This document shows positions 45,037 through 51,988 of a stretch of 64,000 nt of DNA, in pieces; positions within the stretch are counted from its first letter, which is position 1; every line of letters begins with the position of its first letter. The notes beneath the pieces are model-generated. The model did not search any database, was not told the DNA's origin, and was given only the letters and a program-made list of their open reading frames with translations. Source of the DNA: Desulfovibrio sp. MES5. Lineage in GTDB: Bacteria; Desulfobacterota; Desulfovibrionia; Desulfovibrionales; Desulfovibrionaceae. A program made the position numbers and the translations under genes. The stretch covers positions 62,001-126,000 of the forward strand of contig NZ_MJUZ01000022.1 in the NCBI RefSeq assembly GCF_002237645.1, written 5' to 3'.

Positions 45037-45415
45037 TTTTTATGGCATGGCCAGCAGACGCAGATTATCCAACGGGTTTCCTCTAGAGCGATTTCACTTT
45101 GAAATTGCTCTGGCAGCTGCGTGAGTAGACGCCCGCCGCGGAGGCGCAAGCGCAGCTTCAGCCGTTGCCCGTAGGGCTTACGGATGAAGACAGCACCGCT
45201 ATTTATTTGCGCGCCTACACGCCGAAGCGGGCGTCTTGGAAGCATTGCTTCAGGCGTTGTGACGCAGGAAAATGCGCCTGAAGACAGTAGTTTATTACGC
45301 GACATCTAAGTTAAAGAACCGCTGTCGCTATCCGTAAGCCCGCAGTATCGAGGAACGGCTACCGAGAGAATGGATATTCTCAATGCAAAAATGCTATAAT
45401 TGCGCCAAGGAGACA
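45037..45415. other. Gap between exbB and exbD carrying inserted repeats
   Basis: Contains a short AGAGCGATTTCACTTTGAAA motif near 45089 related to the ends of repeat family B, an inverted pair AGACGCCCGC (about 45127) / GCGGGCGTCT (about 45225), and the family E element below. No gene is convincing. A possible -10 TATAAT occurs near 45395. Confidence 0.6.
45174..45341. repeat. MITE-like inverted-repeat element (family E)
   Basis: GGGCTTACGGATGAAGACAG (from 45174) and its inverse CTGTCGCTATCCGTAAGCCC (to 45341) match at nearly all positions and enclose about 125 bases. It splits what would otherwise be a tight exbB-exbD gene pair. Confidence 0.6.
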
Positions 45416-45421
45416 ATGCCG

Positions 45422-45844
45422 ATGCTCCGACTGACCCGCCCACTGAACACGTCATGTGATTACGACCTCATACCGCTCATTGATATGCTGTTTATTCTGC
45501 TTATATTTTTTGTCATTGCAGCGGCCTTTGCGGTTCGTGGGCTTGAAGTCGATCTGCCCACCGCCCACAGCAGCAAAACTCTGTCGGGCCGGGTAATTGA
45601 ACTGCGCCTCACGGCTGATGGCGGCATTCTTTGTGAAGGGGTGCCCCTGCCCCGGCAGGAGGTCAGGGACAAACTGCACGATCTTGTGCGCGGCTTCAGG
45701 AGCAGACCGGGAAGGCTCGTTCTGGTGGCTGACCCCAAGGCTCCGGTGGAAGGTCTGATATTTCTTGTGGATGAAGTGCGTATGCAGGGCGGGGAAAAGC
45801 TGCTTATTGCCACGTCAGGGCAACCCGCGGCGGACGCGCCATGA
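45422..45844 (+). CDS. exbD: ExbD/TolR-family biopolymer transport protein
   Basis: A 140-residue protein with one N-terminal membrane segment preceded by the conserved Asp (DLIPLIDMLFILLIFFVIAA) and a periplasmic domain of about 95 residues (VIELRLTADGGILCEGVPLP onward), the standard ExbD layout. AAGGAG at 45407-45412 fits the ATG at 45422 best; ATG 45416 is also in frame. The stop overlaps the TonB start as ATGA, so the two are coupled. Confidence 0.9.
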   Translation: MLRLTRPLNTSCDYDLIPLIDMLFILLIFFVIAAAFAVRGLEVDLPTAHSSKTLSGRVIELRLTADGGILCEGVPLPRQEVRDKLHDLVRGFRSRPGRLVLVADPKAPVEGLIFLVDEVRMQGGEKLLIATSGQPAADAP

Positions 45845-46356
45845 CCGCGACCGAGCGGCTCTACGCCGCGCTGGCCATCTCATGCCTTGTACACTGGGGG
45901 CTTTTTCACCTGCTTGGCGCATCGGCAGAGTTGACCCCCGTGGGAACGCTGACCGTGATCAGCATGGATTCCCTGGGGCTGGGAGCATCCCCGGAGGGCG
46001 GCGCAGGCATCAGTATGGAGGCCGCCCCAACCCGCACCGAGCCGCAAAATACCGCTGACAAAAGACGTCAGGCATTTTTCGCCTTTCTTGATGATCTTGA
46101 CGCGGCAGTGCACGCTCACCGCATGGACGGCGGCGAGGCACATTTTGTCGGGGTTGCGGCCTATGCCTTCACCGTACGCCCGGACGGCAGCTTTGCAGCC
46201 CCGGTACTGCGCCAGTCATCTGGTTCACCAGAGCTCGACGCGGCGGCGCGCCGCGCGATTATTGCGGCAAGCGGCAGCGTAAAACGCCCAGACATTCTTG
46301 GAACGGCTGATATTCCTGTTTTATTGCACGTAAAATATCAGTACGAACTGCGGTAA
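45841..46356 (+). CDS. tonB: Short TonB-family energy transducer
   Basis: A 171-residue protein with an N-terminal membrane anchor (ALAISCLVHWGLFHLLGA, residues 9-26) and a C-terminal TonB-like domain (AYAFTVRPDGSFAAPVLRQS, then AARRAIIAAS). The middle is short and lacks the long Pro-rich spacer of classical TonB. With ExbB and ExbD it should pass proton-motive energy to an outer-membrane receptor. No TonB-dependent receptor gene is in the window. Confidence 0.85.
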   Translation: MTATERLYAALAISCLVHWGLFHLLGASAELTPVGTLTVISMDSLGLGASPEGGAGISMEAAPTRTEPQNTADKRRQAFFAFLDDLDAAVHAHRMDGGEAHFVGVAAYAFTVRPDGSFAAPVLRQSSGSPELDAAARRAIIAASGSVKRPDILGTADIPVLLHVKYQYELR

Positions 46357-46504
46357 CTATCAGGCGGCATTCGTTTAGCACGGTTTGCAGAGCACAAATG
46401 CATTTGTAGCCATGCCACAAGATGTGACGTTACATTTACTGCACCATTCCAGCAGGCTGCCCGCTTTTTTCTCATAGAGGCAAAGAGAGAACGGGAAAAT
46501 ACTA
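46357..46504. other. Short gap between tonB and the insertion sequence
   Basis: About 150 bases with a TGCAGAGCACAAATGCA motif but no gene or clear terminator. Confidence 0.3.
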
Positions 46505-46521
46505 GATAGTGTCTACACGAG

Positions 46522-46899
46522 CTATGATAAAAGTTTCAGCCAGAGAGCAATGCACCGTATCTGCACGGCGGCAGCGAATGCTGCGAGTGTTTTTGCATAC
46601 CTGGTAGCAATGCCTCGCCACCTCTTCAGGTGCAGAAAAGCATTCTCTACCAGGTGACGGACGCGATAGACATACTTGTCATAGCTGCGCTGTTCCTTGC
46701 GATTCTTTTTGGGCGGAATAACGACTTCGCAACCCGACTCAAGCGCTTTGCCAATGAGTTCGTTTGTGTCATAGCCCCGATCCGCCAAAAGAAATTGAGC
46801 GGCAATGCCGTTGATCAAGGCTGTGGCTTGGGTGCAATCCGCTGTGGTACCCGCTGTAACAATAACTCTGACCGGCATACCATGCGCATCCACGGCCAA
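46522..46899 (-). CDS. IS transposase, second frame (orfB)
   Basis: Carries the catalytic C-terminal half of the DDE transposase: HLAVDAHGMPVRVIVTAGTT, the second Asp in LLADRGYDTNEL, and the Glu region HLVENAFLHLKRWRGIATRY. It is probably expressed as a fusion with orfA by a -1 frameshift near 46918-46925; it has no ribosome binding site of its own. Confidence 0.85.
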   Translation of the reverse strand: MAVDAHGMPVRVIVTAGTTADCTQATALINGIAAQFLLADRGYDTNELIGKALESGCEVVIPPKKNRKEQRSYDKYVYRVRHLVENAFLHLKRWRGIATRYAKTLAAFAAAVQIRCIALWLKLLS

Positions 46900-47288
46900 A
46901 TGTATTTTACTGTTGAGCCCCCTTTAGTGCGCTCCATCCCTTGGTTGCCGCCCCTGGCTCCGGCGGCATGAGGGTGAACTTTGCAGTGACTGGCGTCAAT
47001 CATCAGCCATTCAAAGTCAGGCTCATCAATCAGTATTTCGAGGAGGCTTTCCCATATTCGCTTATCGCGCCAACGGATGAATCTCTGATGCACAGTTCCC
47101 CATCTCCCGTATTCAGGAGGCAGGTCGCGCCATGGCGCCCCTGTGCGCAATATCCAAAAAACGGCGTTGATAAACAAACGGTTGTCTTTTGCTATTCCAC
47201 CCCATTGCCCGCTTTGTCCAGACAGGTGAGGTTCTAGGAGAGCCCAAGCTTCATCGGATAAGTCATGTCGACGCTGTATGTTTTTCAT
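46815..47288 (-). CDS. IS transposase, first frame (orfA)
   Basis: The N-terminal half of the transposase (RHDLSDEAWALLEPHL, GAPWRDLPPEYGRW, then the first catalytic Asp in LMIDASHCKVHPH). The ATG at 47288 has GGAGGG upstream. The useful part ends at MERTKGG, where AAAGGGGGC allows a -1 slip that gives KGGLNSKIHLAVD in the orfB frame, the expected family sequence. Without the slip the frame runs on as unrelated sequence. Confidence 0.85.
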   Translation of the reverse strand: MKNIQRRHDLSDEAWALLEPHLSGQSGQWGGIAKDNRLFINAVFWILRTGAPWRDLPPEYGRWGTVHQRFIRWRDKRIWESLLEILIDEPDFEWLMIDASHCKVHPHAAGARGGNQGMERTKGGSTVKYIWPWMRMVCRSELLLQRVPQRIAPKPQP

Positions 47289-47347
47289 GAGAACACCCTC
47301 CGCATGTGGTGTCCCCTTATAACACAAAACTCGTGTAGACACTACCT

Positions 47348-47497
47348 AGAGCAGATTAACTTTGAAATGTGAAGTAGTTCAAAGTGTTCATTCAACCGAA
47401 AAATGCGATTTTCGGCTGAATCCACGCCACGTTGTGGCACGCTGCACTCTCGTGCAGCGTTAGAGCATTTACACTTTTTCAAGGTTAAAATGCTCTA
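47348..47497 (+). repeat. Family B palindromic repeat (MITE-like), full copy 1
   Basis: Starts AGAGCAGATTAACTTTGAAA and ends TTTCAAGGTTAAAATGCTCT, inverted relatives of each other. Inside are two hairpins, GCCGAAAA...TTTTCGGC and CGCTGCACTCTCGTGCAGCG. It abuts the right end of the IS, which shares a CTAG with its border. A second full copy is at 62199-62351. Confidence 0.85.
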
Positions 47498-47697
47498 AGC
47501 TACGTGAGAGAGACGGCGGGCAACCTGTTGAAACACTGCATCCTGCCCCGCGTGTCATTATTGCCAGCATCAAAAATGCGCCAGAGCAATTTTAAAAAAA
47601 TTGCTCTGGCGGCTGTCGAAACACGCGCAGAGGTAAACGCATACGGCCATAACAGCCTGCGAAAACGCTGCAAGTATACACGTACCGTTGAAAGACC
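47498..47697. other. Gap after the family B repeat
   Basis: About 200 bases with an AGAGCAATTTT / AAAATTGCTCT inverted repeat near 47583-47610 that may serve as the terminator of the minus-strand gene. No gene is convincing. Confidence 0.35.
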
Positions 47698-48660
47698 CTA
47701 ACGCCTGTCCCACAGCATCTTCAGCTTGGAGCCGCTGAATCTGTCGCCGTCAGGCAGCTTCATATGGGCAAGCCCCTGAAACACCACCTTGCGGTAAAAC
47801 TCGTTACCCGCAGCGACAACCTCAGGGATGGAATAATAGTCCTGATCGTCAATGCTGAAAGAAATTTCCAGCGCCATGGGCGCTCCGCCCCAGGAATCCG
47901 TCCAGGCCTCAAACGTGATCTCCGCTGCAATCCCCGCCAGTTTCACCGAGCCCATCTTGGCCGAATAGGTGCAGACGGTTACGGGCGCAAGCACAGCGTC
48001 AGCGGCAAGACCGCTCCTGTCCAGCGCAGGCACAAAGCGTGAAAACTGCCGCAGACGCGGGCGGTCAAGATCGCCGAATGTCTTCGCATCACCCTGGATA
48101 TTGACGCTTTTTTCCAGCCTGACGCCCATGTTGCCCTGGGCGTCGATATAGGGATGATCTTCAGCGGAGATTTCCCCCCTGATGCCCACCGGGTCCAGGG
48201 ACGTTCCCAGAATAAAGGCCGGATCCTTGCCGGAGGTTTTTACTGTAAGCTTTCCGCCTTCTTTGGCGCTGCCGTCCTTTTTATAATTTGTGGTGACGCG
48301 CACCACAAATCCCGCATCCCGCAGGGCGAGATCGTCTGTATCATAATAGCTTCGCGTGCGCAGGCGCACCTTGCTCTTTTCGGACTTGGTCAGAAGAAAG
48401 CCGTTCTTTTTGGCCGAAGCGGCAAGGGCAGTCCAAAGAGTGTTGAACGATGCTGCTGTCCTGTCTGTGGCAAACAGCGCCGGATCAAGAGCCATCTTGT
48501 ACTCGACACCGTTCACAGCCCCGTAGGGCTTCCAGGCCGCGACATTGTTTTCATATTCAGACGGCCCGGCGGCCTGGGCGGACAACCCAACTATGGCAAC
48601 TATGGCGGACATGGCGGCCAACAGCACGCACATGACGCAGGCAAACATGGTTTTATGCAT
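47698..48660 (-). CDS. Secreted CYTH-like domain protein
   Basis: A 320-residue exported protein: signal peptide MFACVMCVLLAAMSAIVAIV, cut near SAQA. The core has KVRLRTRSYYDTDDLALRD, FVVRVTTNYKK and GGKLTVKTS, which resembles the tunnel-fold CYTH domain (KxRxRYYDTxxLxLxxxG, then LTxK). CYTH enzymes bind triphosphates or polyphosphate in the cytoplasm, so a secreted form is unusual. AAGGA lies upstream of the ATG at 48660. The domain call is by pattern only. Confidence 0.6.
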   Translation of the reverse strand: MHKTMFACVMCVLLAAMSAIVAIVGLSAQAAGPSEYENNVAAWKPYGAVNGVEYKMALDPALFATDRTAASFNTLWTALAASAKKNGFLLTKSEKSKVRLRTRSYYDTDDLALRDAGFVVRVTTNYKKDGSAKEGGKLTVKTSGKDPAFILGTSLDPVGIRGEISAEDHPYIDAQGNMGVRLEKSVNIQGDAKTFGDLDRPRLRQFSRFVPALDRSGLAADAVLAPVTVCTYSAKMGSVKLAGIAAEITFEAWTDSWGGAPMALEISFSIDDQDYYSIPEVVAAGNEFYRKVVFQGLAHMKLPDGDRFSGSKLKMLWDRR

Positions 48661-48686
48661 AGGATTTCCTTGGGTACTAGAGTAGG

Positions 48687-48772
48687 ATGACAATGAAATG
48701 CTTTACATTTCAATTTGTCATTTTACGAAAAATGCGATTTTCAGCTGAACATACGCCACGTTGCGATCCGCG
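48687..48772 (+). repeat. Family B repeat, partial copy
   Basis: Contains ATGAAATGCTTTACATTTCA, GAAAAATGCGATTTTCAGCT and ACGCCACGTTGCG, matching the inner part of the full copies at 47348 and 62199 but lacking their ends. Confidence 0.65.
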
Positions 48773-48880
48773 ACAGGCCCCAAATCCGCATTGACGGCCC
48801 AACCCCAGAGCCCGGCGCGCTGCATCCGGCACGCGGCACAAGCAAGGCAGCATCCCTGCCATGCTGAAGACAGGCCGCGC

Positions 48881-48935
48881 TTACATAAGTTACATAACTT
48901 TCAAAACTTCAGAAACGTATTATAAAGTTACATAA
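48881..48935 (+). promoter_or_regulatory. TTACATAA direct repeats upstream of the citrate genes
   Basis: TTACATAA occurs at 48881, 48890 and 48928 in an AT-rich stretch; the last two copies extend to AGTTACATAA. Spacings of 9 and 38 bases suggest a tandem activator or response-regulator site plus a promoter-proximal site. The cognate regulator is not in the window. Confidence 0.5.
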
Positions 48936-48956
48936 AAAGATTTTGCGGGATTGCGG

Positions 48957-48995
48957 GAGTAAACAGAAGACAAATTCTGTCAGGAGGGTTTACTC
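48957..48995 (+). promoter_or_regulatory. Leader structure around the citS ribosome binding site
   Basis: GAGTAAA (48957-48963) pairs with TTTACTC (48989-48995) just before the ATG, and ACAGAA / TTCTGT forms an inner stem. The Shine-Dalgarno AGGAGG (48982-48987) lies in the asymmetric bulge between them, so folding could limit translation. Confidence 0.4.
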
Positions 48996-50318
48996 ATGCA
49001 ACACGCAGAAACAACGTCCGGCGGTCTGCTGGACAGACTTTGCAGCTTCAAGATCGGGCCGGTTCCCCTGCCCCTCTACATCTGTTTCGCCATCATCATC
49101 TTTGCGGCCTCATACTTTGGCAAGCTGCCCAAAGATATGATCGGCGGCTTCGCCGTCATGCTGGTTATGGGCATACTCCTTGGCGACATGGGACTGCGTA
49201 TTCCCATTCTCAAGGACATCGGCGGCCCGGCCATCCTTTCCATCTTCATTCCTTCGGTTCTTGTATATTACAGCCTGCTTGACGGCCCCGCCAAGGAGGC
49301 CATCATACACTTTACCGCCAACAAGAACGGTGGAGCGAACTTTCTTTATTTCTACATAGCCTGCCTTGTGACAGGGAGCATACTTGGCATGCTGCGGCAG
49401 GTTCTTATACAGGGCTTTTTGCGCATGTTTGTGCCGCTTATTCTGGGTACCATAGCCAGCTGCCTGATTGGCACAGCTGTGGGCACCCTGTTGGGGCACG
49501 ACCTGTTTGAAACCTTCTTTTATATTGTAGTTCCCATCATCTCCGGCGGCGTGGGTGAAGGCATTCTGCCCCTGTCGGCTGGCTACGCCGAAATTCAGGG
49601 TACCGACCCGGGCAGATTCATAGCCATGGTAGCCCCGGCCGCCATGCTTGGCAACGTCACCGCCATTATCTGCGCAGGCATACTCAAGCGCTACGCGGTG
49701 AAAAATCCTCACCAGACCGGCAACGGCAAACTGGTGCGCGTGGGCGACGACAACCTGGATCTCACGAAAAAAGAAGAACCCATTGACGTGACCATTCTGG
49801 GCATGGGCCTGCTGACCGCCTGCTGCTTCTACCTGTTCGGCATGCTGGTGAACCTTGTCATCCCCATCCCCGCGCCCATCATCATGATTCTCTCGGCCGC
49901 CATTGCCAAGGCCACGAGCATCATGCCCAAGGTGGCGGAAAAGGCCGCGTACCAGTTTTACCTCTTCGTTTCCAAAAACCTCACCTGGGCGCTCCTTGTG
50001 GGCGTGGGCGTCTGCTATACGCCGTGGAAGGACGTTGTGGCGGTCATTCAGCCGAGCTACGTCATCACCGTTGTCTGCACGGTGCTGGCCATGGTGGGCA
50101 CTGGATTTTTCAGCGCCAAGTTCCTTAACATGTATCCCGTGGAAGCGGCTCTGGTTACCGGATGCCACAGCGGCCTCGGCGGCACGGGCGACGTGGCCAT
50201 TCTCTCCGCCGCCGGACGTATGGAACTCATGCCCTTTGCCCAGATATCCACACGCATTGGCGGCGCTGCCGTGGTAGTTCTGGCCGTCATCCTCATGCGT
50301 ATGTTCTACGCGGGCTAA
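48996..50318 (+). CDS. citS: CitS-type 2-hydroxycarboxylate transporter (citrate/malate:cation symporter)
   Basis: A 440-residue membrane protein of the 2HCT family with about eleven membrane segments. The two signature re-entrant loops are visible: IISGGVGEGILPLS near residue 185 and CHSGLGGTGDVAILS near residue 390. Family members exchange or symport citrate, malate or lactate with Na+ or H+. Its position before citC strongly points to citrate uptake. AGGAGG lies nine bases upstream. Confidence 0.93.
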   Translation: MQHAETTSGGLLDRLCSFKIGPVPLPLYICFAIIIFAASYFGKLPKDMIGGFAVMLVMGILLGDMGLRIPILKDIGGPAILSIFIPSVLVYYSLLDGPAKEAIIHFTANKNGGANFLYFYIACLVTGSILGMLRQVLIQGFLRMFVPLILGTIASCLIGTAVGTLLGHDLFETFFYIVVPIISGGVGEGILPLSAGYAEIQGTDPGRFIAMVAPAAMLGNVTAIICAGILKRYAVKNPHQTGNGKLVRVGDDNLDLTKKEEPIDVTILGMGLLTACCFYLFGMLVNLVIPIPAPIIMILSAAIAKATSIMPKVAEKAAYQFYLFVSKNLTWALLVGVGVCYTPWKDVVAVIQPSYVITVVCTVLAMVGTGFFSAKFLNMYPVEAALVTGCHSGLGGTGDVAILSAAGRMELMPFAQISTRIGGAAVVVLAVILMRMFYAG

Positions 50319-50435
50319 AAGCGGTACTCTAGAACTGAAGCTGCCGCGCTTGCATGGCGCTCACCCTTTTTCGCCGCCCCGGTCATACAACCCTATGGCC
50401 ATGGCCGGGGCGGCGGAAAGAACGCAGGAAGGCAT

Positions 50436-51521
50436 ATGCAGGGCTATTTTGAAATCATTACCGACCATGACCTCGCCCAGGCTGAAGCGCTGCTCGCAGC
50501 GTCGGGCCTGAGCCTGCCCGCAGGGCGCACCTATGGCCTCGGCTTTTACGAAGACGGCCAGTTGGCGGCCTGCGGGTTTCTTGCGGGCACTGTTCTTTGC
50601 GGCATCTGCGTGGCGGCCCATGCCCGGGAGGGGGGTCTTGCCACCTCCATTCTGAGCCGCCTTGTGCTGCACGGCAGGCAGGAAGGCGCAAGCCATTTCT
50701 TCATCTTCACCAAGGCCTCGGAAGCGCAGAAATTCAGGGATTCCGGCTTTGACCTTGTGGCGGCGACGCACGATTCGGCCCTGCTGGAACAGGGACGCCC
50801 CAACTATGCCGACTGGCTCAATGCCGCCAAGGCAGCCCTGCGCGATCACGGCTGGAAAACGGAGGCTGCCGATGCGCCCCCTGCGGGGCTTTCGCCGCAT
50901 ACACGGCTTGGGGCCATTGTCATGAACGCCAATCCCTTCACGCGGGGGCATGAGTATCTGGCCCGCACGGCTGCCGCAGCCTGTGAAAAGCTGCTGGTCT
51001 TTGTGGTGGAAGAGGACATTTCCGTTTTTCCCTTTGCCGTGCGTCTTGATCTTGTACGCAAGGGCCTTGCCGGGGTGGACAATATTCTTGTGCTGCCCGC
51101 CGGGCCGTACATGGTGTCGCGCGCCAGTTTTCCGGCCTATTTTACGGCGGATGCCAAGGTGGGCTCGGTTCACGCCGCGCTTGACTGCGCCATATTCGCC
51201 ACGCGCATTGCCAAAGATCTGGGCATAAGCCTGCGCTTTGTGGGCACAGAACCGCTTGATCCCGTCACTGCCGCCTACAATGCCGCCATGGCGGCCGTGT
51301 TTGAAAAACACGGTATTGAACTGCATGAAATTCCGCGTCTGCAGACCGACGGCCAGGCCATCAGCGCTTCAAAGGTGCGGGCGCTCTTCAAGGGCGACGT
51401 CTGCGAGGCAGACTGGCAGGAGATGGCGCAGTTGCTGCCTCCAGTGACTCTGGATTTTTTGCGCTCAGCCGACAGCGCGCAGATACGGCAAAAGCTCAGA
51501 GATTATGTCGGACGACACTGA
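50436..51521 (+). CDS. citC: [Citrate (pro-3S)-lyase] ligase
   Basis: A 361-residue enzyme that acetylates the prosthetic group of citrate lyase to activate it. The N-terminal 130 residues form a GNAT-like domain (ICVAAHAREGGLATSILSRL), and the C-terminal part is a nucleotidylyltransferase-like domain with GAIVMNANPFTRGHEYLAR and a later SASKVRALF. This two-domain layout is specific for CitC. GGAAGG precedes the ATG. A family B-type repeat separates it from citD. Confidence 0.94.
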   Translation: MQGYFEIITDHDLAQAEALLAASGLSLPAGRTYGLGFYEDGQLAACGFLAGTVLCGICVAAHAREGGLATSILSRLVLHGRQEGASHFFIFTKASEAQKFRDSGFDLVAATHDSALLEQGRPNYADWLNAAKAALRDHGWKTEAADAPPAGLSPHTRLGAIVMNANPFTRGHEYLARTAAAACEKLLVFVVEEDISVFPFAVRLDLVRKGLAGVDNILVLPAGPYMVSRASFPAYFTADAKVGSVHAALDCAIFATRIAKDLGISLRFVGTEPLDPVTAAYNAAMAAVFEKHGIELHEIPRLQTDGQAISASKVRALFKGDVCEADWQEMAQLLPPVTLDFLRSADSAQIRQKLRDYVGRH

Positions 51522-51535
51522 TATTTTTTAAGCAT

Positions 51536-51675
51536 TTTACCTTTGAAAAAAGAAAAAAGCTCTAACACGGCACGAGAGCGCAGCGCGCCACAACGTGGCG
51601 TGGATTCAGCCTAAAATCGCAAGTTTGGGCCGAATGACAATTTGAAGTGTAAAGCATTTCAGTTTCAATCTGGCC
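51536..51675 (-). repeat. Family B-related repeat, diverged reverse copy
   Basis: Reads in reverse relative to 47348 and 62199: CATTTTACCTTTGAAAA, GCTCTAACACGGCACGAGAG, CGCCACAACGTGGCGTGGAT, then a degenerate version of the inner hairpin. It lies within the citrate operon between citC and citD. Confidence 0.65.
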
Positions 51676-51715
51676 CAGTTCCCAAATGGCGACCCTGGCC
51701 GCCGCAGGAGACACA

Positions 51716-51988
51716 ATGAACAACCAATGCAGTGCCATGGCAGGCACACTGGAATCCAACGACATTTTCATCACCATCACCGCTGTGGGCGGAACAGATA
51801 CGTCCATCAGCCTTTCCAGCATCGTCATGAACCAGTTTGGCGAGGCCATCCGCGCGGTTGTCGCACAGTGCATGGCGCAGTCCGGCCTCAAGGGCGTTGA
51901 AGTTACGGTTCAGGACAAGGGCGCGCTGGAATGCACCATCAAGGCCCGTATGGAAACGGCCATCGCCCGCTTTAAGGAGAAAATGTGA
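51716..51988 (+). CDS. citD: Citrate lyase acyl carrier protein (gamma subunit)
   Basis: A 90-residue ACP that carries the triphosphoribosyl-dephospho-CoA arm of citrate lyase. The N-terminal AGTLESNDIFITI with the attachment Ser near residue 14 and VMNQFGEAIRAVV are typical of CitD. I chose the ATG at 51716 because AGGAG lies six bases upstream. The stop overlaps the citE start by one base. Confidence 0.95.
   Translation: MNNQCSAMAGTLESNDIFITITAVGGTDTSISLSSIVMNQFGEAIRAVVAQCMAQSGLKGVEVTVQDKGALECTIKARMETAIARFKEKM

Larger units (their letters stand above)
46505..47346 (-). mobile_element. IS5-family (IS427-type) insertion sequence
   Basis: An 842-base element bounded by 17-base terminal inverted repeats, GATAGTGTCTACACGAG (46505-46521) and CTCGTGTAGACACTACC (47330-47346), with one mismatch. 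The flanking TA on each side (46503-46504 and 47347-47348) fits a two-base target duplication. It encodes a DDE transposase in two overlapping frames. The transposase stop codon abuts the left terminal repeat. All parts look intact, so it may be active. The group assignment is from protein similarity by eye. Confidence 0.9.

Noticed and set aside
46522..47288. The two transposase frames as a frameshifted pseudogene
   Set aside because: The break occurs at a slippery AAAGGGGGC, as expected for programmed frameshifting in this IS type, and both ends are intact.
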